Source: Oncomelania hupensis (Eukaryota; Mollusca; Gastropoda; Littorinimorpha; Pomatiopsidae). From it: a stretch of 64,000 nt of DNA. Below the pieces are notes generated by a model. It saw nothing but the letters and a program-made list of their open reading frames with translations. It was not told the DNA's origin and made no database searches. Of the stretch, positions 61,262-64,000 are shown one piece after another. The translations under genes were made by a program, and so were the position numbers. Location: assembly GCA_036898135.1 (NCBI GenBank), contig JBAHVR010000292.1, forward strand, positions 393,501 to 457,500, read 5' to 3'. The first letter of the stretch is position 1. Every line of letters starts with the position of its first letter.

Positions 61262-64000
61262 GCTCTGTGGGTTCGGGCAAATAGAATAGACCCAACGTTT
61301 CCCGGCGTGTCGTAAGAGGCGACTAACAGGGGTGATGTTAGCACGGCATCACTGGGCGAAAGTCTTCTACACAGAAGTCACCGGCCAGGGCGGAGGAACC
61401 TCACGTTACTACAGGTTCAACGACCACGTGCTCAGGGCCAAGGCGAGCCACACGTACTGTATTCGTGGATTTCGGCTGTGGCCAACAGCCTGGAGAGGAT
61501 TGGGCCCTGCCAGGTCTTTTTTGCCCAAGACACAACACATGATGAGGCTATCCACTAATTCCATGCCGGATCGGTCGTCGCCCGGCTACACAAGGACCGC
61601 GCCTTCCGTTGGCCACCAGGACGGAGGTGAAAAGTATGCTACTGATGGACAAACTAGCAAGATCCGCACGAGAAACAACATCGTCATAGGAACCTGGAAT
61701 GTCAGGACCCTAACTGCGGAAGGAAAATTAGAAGAACTGGCCCACGAGCTGGACCACTATCGATGGAACGTTCTAGGTATCAGCGAACTGCGCTGGAAAG
61801 GCCTAGGTGAAACAACGACTGACAAAGGCCACAAGCTCTATTTCAGCGGTAGAGATGACAGGCACGAACACGGCGTTGGATTCTTGGTCCACAAGAACAT
61901 TCTAGCCACTGTCATGGGTTGCCGCCCAGTCTCCAGTAGACTCATTACCATCCGTCTGAGAGCAACCCCTTTCAACATTACCATCATCCAGGCCTATGCC
62001 CCAACATCAGACTATGAAGACAGCGAAGTGGAGGATTTTTATGAAAATATACAGGCGGTCCTTGACCAAGTGCCGAAGAAGGACATAGTCATAGTGCAAG
62101 GCGACTGGAATGCCAAGGTTGGCCAAGATGCGCACCACAACTGGGGAGACACATGCGGACCCCACTGCAACAACGAGACAAATGACAGGGGTCTGAGGCT
62201 ATTGGAGTTTGCCAGATACAACAATCTGGTACTGGCAAACACGCTTGGTCTCCACAAAAAATCCAGACGATGGACATGGCACAGTCCCGGCGGGGAACAT
62301 CACAACCAGATCGACTACATCATGGTCAAGAAACGCTTCAGATCAAGCATCAACATTGGCAGGACACGCACTTTTCCAGGAGCAGACATTGGAAGTGACC
62401 ACGATCTCGTGATGATGTCTTTCCGGCTCCATTTGAAGAGAGTAAATACAGCAAAGTGCACTAGGCTGAAGTTCGACCTGGACAAACTGCAAGACCCGGA
62501 GGTGGCAAAAATATTTCAGGCCACAATTGGAGGGAAATTTGCACCACTGCTTATTTTGGGGGCAGGCGAAGTAGATGTCAACACCATGACCAATACCTTC
62601 AACTCAGCTGTAACAGATGCCGCCACTGAGATCCTTGGCAAGCACCGACCAAAGAAGAAGCCGTGGATCACACCTGAACTTTTGGATCTGTGTGATAAAC
62701 GAAGAGAGTTAAAAAAGAAAAAGAACACCTCACAGGGAGCTGATGTCTACCGAAAAATCAACAATGACATCCGAAAAGGCATGCGCACAGCAAAGGAGAA
62801 CTGGATAGAAGATCAATGCCAGGAAATAGAGAACAATCTGAACAAGAACAACAGCAAGAAGGCCTACCAGACTGTGAAGCGGCTGACAAGTGTTAAACAG
62901 CCCAAAGTCTCCACTATCCAAAGCAAGTCTGGCATTTGCCTTACAGAAGAACAAGAAGTCTTGGACAGATGGACAGAGTACTGCTCTGACCTTTACAACC
63001 ATACACCAAATGGAGACCCATCAGTTCTAGCATGTCCCGAGAGCAGAGAAGAAGAAGAAATCCTCCCAATTCTCCGGGAAGAAGTTGAGGCAGCAGTGCA
63101 ATCGCTGAAGAAAGGGAAGGGTGCGGGAGTGGACAACATACCAGCGGAACTGCTACAAGCAGGAGGAGAAGCGATGACTGATGCTCTCACCATTATCTGC
63201 AACAAGATCTGGCAGAGTGGGGAATGGCCTACACCATGGACCCAGTCGCTTGTCATCACTCTTCCCAAAAAAGGTAACCTTCAGGAGTGTGAAAATTACC
63301 GCACCATCAGCCTCATCAGCCATCCCAGCAAGGTCCTCCTGAAAATAATACTCAACAGGTTGAAACCACAAGCTGAACAAATCATAGCTGAAGAACAAGC
63401 AGGATTCATGGCAGGGCGAAGTACCACTGAACAGATTTTCAACCTCAGAATAATCTGTGAGAAATACCTACAGCACCAACAACATCTATATCATGTGTTC
63501 ATAGACTTCAAGAAGGCATTTGACCGAGTCTGGCATGCAGCTCTATGGGCAACCATGAAAGTGTACAACATCAGCCCTAAAATTATAGAAGTCATCAAAA
63601 GCCTGTATGACAAGGCTACCAGTGCAGTCCTCCATAACAGCGTCATCGGGAACTGGTTCAGAACAACAATCGGTGTGCGTCAAGGATGCCTACTCTCTCC
63701 AACACTCTTCAACATCTTCCTAGAGCGCATCATGTCAGATGCTCTTGCAGATCACGAAGGCACAGTCAGTATAGGGGGCAGAGCAATCTCCAATCTTCTT
63801 TTTACGGATGATATTGATGGATTGGCTGGAGAGGAACAAGAACTTGAACAGCTTGTACAGAGGCTTGACACCACCTCCAGAGCTTATGGAATGGAAATAA
63901 GTGCGGAGAAGACCAAAATGATGACCAACAACACCAATGGCATCAACACGGACATCAAAGTACAAGGCCAATCCCTCAACACAGTGCACAGCTTCAAATA
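61262..64000 (+). mobile_element. RTE-like LINE, copy g, apparently open, cut by window end
   Basis: It is nearly identical to copy c over the whole visible length and in direct orientation to it. Small differences: GTAC inserted near 61454, TAC near 61586, CAA near 63480, and scattered substitutions. It keeps the AGA where copy c has TGA. Confidence 0.92.
61539..64000 (+). CDS. RTE-like endonuclease/reverse transcriptase, copy g, partial at window edge
   Basis: The frame is open from ATG 61539 to the window end, about 820 codons. It contains the whole endonuclease (GTWNVRTL, ELRWKGLG, QAYAPTSD, VQGDWNAKVG, HNQIDYIMV, SDHDLVMMSF) and RT through motif C. Motif A reads VFIDFKKAFDRVWH (about 63500). 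Motif C is FTDDIDG (about 63798) where other copies have FADD; both aspartates remain. An in-frame ATG also exists at 61335. In this copy a 4-base insertion near 61454 joins that upstream frame to the main one, whereas in copy c the two are in different frames. The conventional start is therefore uncertain. The C-terminal domain lies beyond the window. Confidence 0.85.
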   Translation, partial: MMRLSTNSMPDRSSPGYTRTAPSVGHQDGGEKYATDGQTSKIRTRNNIVIGTWNVRTLTAEGKLEELAHELDHYRWNVLGISELRWKGLGETTTDKGHKLYFSGRDDRHEHGVGFLVHKNILATVMGCRPVSSRLITIRLRATPFNITIIQAYAPTSDYEDSEVEDFYENIQAVLDQVPKKDIVIVQGDWNAKVGQDAHHNWGDTCGPHCNNETNDRGLRLLEFARYNNLVLANTLGLHKKSRRWTWHSPGGEHHNQIDYIMVKKRFRSSINIGRTRTFPGADIGSDHDLVMMSFRLHLKRVNTAKCTRLKFDLDKLQDPEVAKIFQATIGGKFAPLLILGAGEVDVNTMTNTFNSAVTDAATEILGKHRPKKKPWITPELLDLCDKRRELKKKKNTSQGADVYRKINNDIRKGMRTAKENWIEDQCQEIENNLNKNNSKKAYQTVKRLTSVKQPKVSTIQSKSGICLTEEQEVLDRWTEYCSDLYNHTPNGDPSVLACPESREEEEILPILREEVEAAVQSLKKGKGAGVDNIPAELLQAGGEAMTDALTIICNKIWQSGEWPTPWTQSLVITLPKKGNLQECENYRTISLISHPSKVLLKIILNRLKPQAEQIIAEEQAGFMAGRSTTEQIFNLRIICEKYLQHQQHLYHVFIDFKKAFDRVWHAALWATMKVYNISPKIIEVIKSLYDKATSAVLHNSVIGNWFRTTIGVRQGCLLSPTLFNIFLERIMSDALADHEGTVSIGGRAISNLLFTDDIDGLAGEEQELEQLVQRLDTTSRAYGMEISAEKTKMMTNNTNGINTDIKVQGQSLNTVHSFK

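Overview
This window looks like repeat-dominated DNA from an invertebrate animal, most likely a lophotrochozoan and perhaps a gastropod mollusc. The evidence is its mixture of LINE clades, Ty3/gypsy-type LTR elements, a Tc1 transposon, a tRNA-derived SINE and many long microsatellites. The species is inferred only from this repeat style. I found no convincing host protein-coding gene. Almost every real coding signal is a mobile element, intact or broken.

Region 1-22.2 kb is one nested structure. A CR1-like LINE on the minus strand has a coiled-coil plus SGNH-esterase-like ORF1 and an endonuclease-RT ORF2. It has been cut open by three LTR retrotransposons, all on the minus strand. Element 1 (from before the window to 6930) and element 2 (7164-14435) each carry a full-length gag-pol in the order gag, protease, integrase, reverse transcriptase, RNase H. 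Integrase therefore precedes a Ty3/gypsy-type RT, the order known from Gmr1-like elements. Element 3 (15522-18919) keeps both LTRs, a candidate primer-binding site, a polypurine tract and an apparently intact integrase, but has no gag, no protease and only the start of RT. At elements 2 and 3, removing the insert plus one target-site copy restores the LINE reading frame.

Region 22.2-31.1 kb holds microsatellites, a LINE 3' fragment and two copies of an RTE-like LINE (endonuclease + RT in one ORF) lying tail to tail. Region 31.2-32.8 kb is a Tc1/mariner element with an uninterrupted DD34E transposase. Region 33.9-35.9 kb is a roughly 2 kb polypyrimidine array.

Region 36.2-40.4 kb is a Tx1/L1-like LINE (minus) that has lost its RT and whose ORF1 was split by a 1.54-kb solo LTR related to element 1. 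Region 40.8-43.1 kb is a decayed I-like LINE with RNase H. It carries a 39-bp in-frame insertion of a retroposon tail, and an RTE copy (43.1-46.4 kb, one premature stop) abuts it.

Region 46.5-64 kb contains an inverted pair of ~580-bp retroposons flanking a degenerate RTE copy, further RTE fragments, a solo LTR related to element 3, a LINE 3' coding remnant, a tRNA-derived SINE, and at the right edge a near-identical, apparently open RTE copy that runs off the window.

The elements work as independent parasites. Autonomous LINEs supply endonuclease and RT for themselves and probably for the SINE-like families that share their tails. The Gmr1-like family probably supplied the missing proteins for the integrase-only element.
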